34,055 nucleotides of DNA. Source: Kocuria turfanensis. GTDB taxonomy: Bacteria > Actinomycetota > Actinomycetes > Actinomycetales > Micrococcaceae. The notes below the pieces were generated by a model. That model was not told the DNA's origin, ran no database searches, and saw nothing but the letters and a program-made list of their open reading frames with translations. Position numbers and translations under genes: made by a program. The stretch lies in contig NZ_CP014481.1 in assembly GCF_001580365.1 (NCBI RefSeq), forward strand, positions 1 through 34,055. Direction: 5' to 3'. The first letter of the stretch is position 1, and each line of letters starts with the position of its first letter. This document shows, piece after piece, positions 33,843 to 34,055 of this stretch.

Positions 33843-34055
33843 GGAACGGGCTCCTCGCCACAGGATGGAAGTTCCTACACCGTCCGTCCGCAGCAAGAGA
33901 GCCCGTTCATGCCCCACATTAATGCACCTTTGACCCCGACCGGCCGGCTGCGCATGGTCCGCCGTCACCTCGAGGACGGGATCCCGAAGGCCCATGTGGC
34001 CGCCGAGTTCCGGGTCAGCCGCCCCACGGTGGCGACCTGGGTGGCCCGCTATCTC
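33796..34055 (+). mobile_element. 5' part of a second IS481-family element (runs off the window)
   Basis: The end starts just after CTAG with CTGTTGTGGGGCATGAGG, matching the end of the first element (TTGTTGTGGGTCATGAGG). The leader that follows (TGAGATGAGGAACGGGCTCC) is shared exactly, while scattered differences show the two are related but distinct copies. It is inverted relative to the first copy. Confidence 0.88.
33909..34055 (+). CDS. IS481-family transposase, N-terminal 49 codons
   Basis: MPHINAPLTPTGRLRMVRRH, then AAEFRVSRPTVATWVARYL, is nearly identical to the first transposase, with a handful of changes (MPHI for MTHV, VRRHLED for VLRHLDD). The gene continues beyond the right edge, so completeness cannot be judged. 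Confidence 0.9.
   Translation, partial: MPHINAPLTPTGRLRMVRRHLEDGIPKAHVAAEFRVSRPTVATWVARYL

Overview
The window is high-GC DNA from an actinobacterium. The pointers are an Lsr2 nucleoid protein, a DUF4193 protein, an excalibur-domain surface protein, frequent GTG/TTG starts, and genes that appear to lack a Shine-Dalgarno (SD) sequence. A Micrococcales relative is my best guess, but no rRNA or core gene is present to prove it. The content is accessory: four kinds of mobile element, two plasmid-type partition modules (one broken), split SOS mutagenesis genes and many decayed genes. It is most likely a plasmid or large genomic island. No replication initiator, tRNA, rRNA or CRISPR array was seen.

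Layout. 1-2014: a partial ORF, a K+ channel gene (minus strand) and a complete IS481-family element inserted 8 bp upstream of its start codon. 2015-7364: a lipoprotein with a perfect internal duplication, a translationally coupled pair (a coiled-coil protein and a DUF4041-like/GIY-YIG protein), a membrane-anchored protein and lsr2. 7365-11016: an IS21-family element (istAB), an excalibur protein and a remnant of a second lsr2. 11017-14029: two divergent ParA/ribbon-helix-helix modules, the left one truncated, surrounded by four clusters of a GGTACCACA-type repeat. 14030-16515: umuC, a transposase remnant, and a serine recombinase with a substituted active-site arginine and an inverted repeat upstream.

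16745-27003 is a stress-response island, all on the plus strand. It holds an Asp23/Gls24-like protein, a GAF protein broken by one TGA, Hsp20, a YflT-like membrane protein, a ClpC/ClpB-type AAA+ unfoldase, a heavily decayed GAF-ANTAR regulator, two STAS paralogs, an iron-permease-like protein and a DUF4193 protein. Several genes are followed by long perfect GC-rich hairpins. The set resembles in concept, but not in gene content, the proteobacterial transmissible loci of stress tolerance: chaperones plus sensory and anti-sigma-type proteins on mobile DNA.

27096-31246 is an operon of three overlapping genes: a catalytic tyrosine recombinase, a small Cro/CI-type HTH protein, and an 841-residue protein with nine zinc-ribbon-like CxxC pairs fused to a recombinase-like C-terminus. 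Two near-palindromic TGCATCTRATGCA repeats lie upstream. I regard this as the best candidate for an undescribed mobile-element machinery; the coiled-coil/GIY-YIG pair is second. 31254-34055: umuD behind a perfect SOS box, an alpha/beta hydrolase with an SCP2-like partner, and a divergent LysR regulator cut by a second IS481-type element that runs off the window. The two IS481 copies lie in opposite orientations about 32 kb apart.
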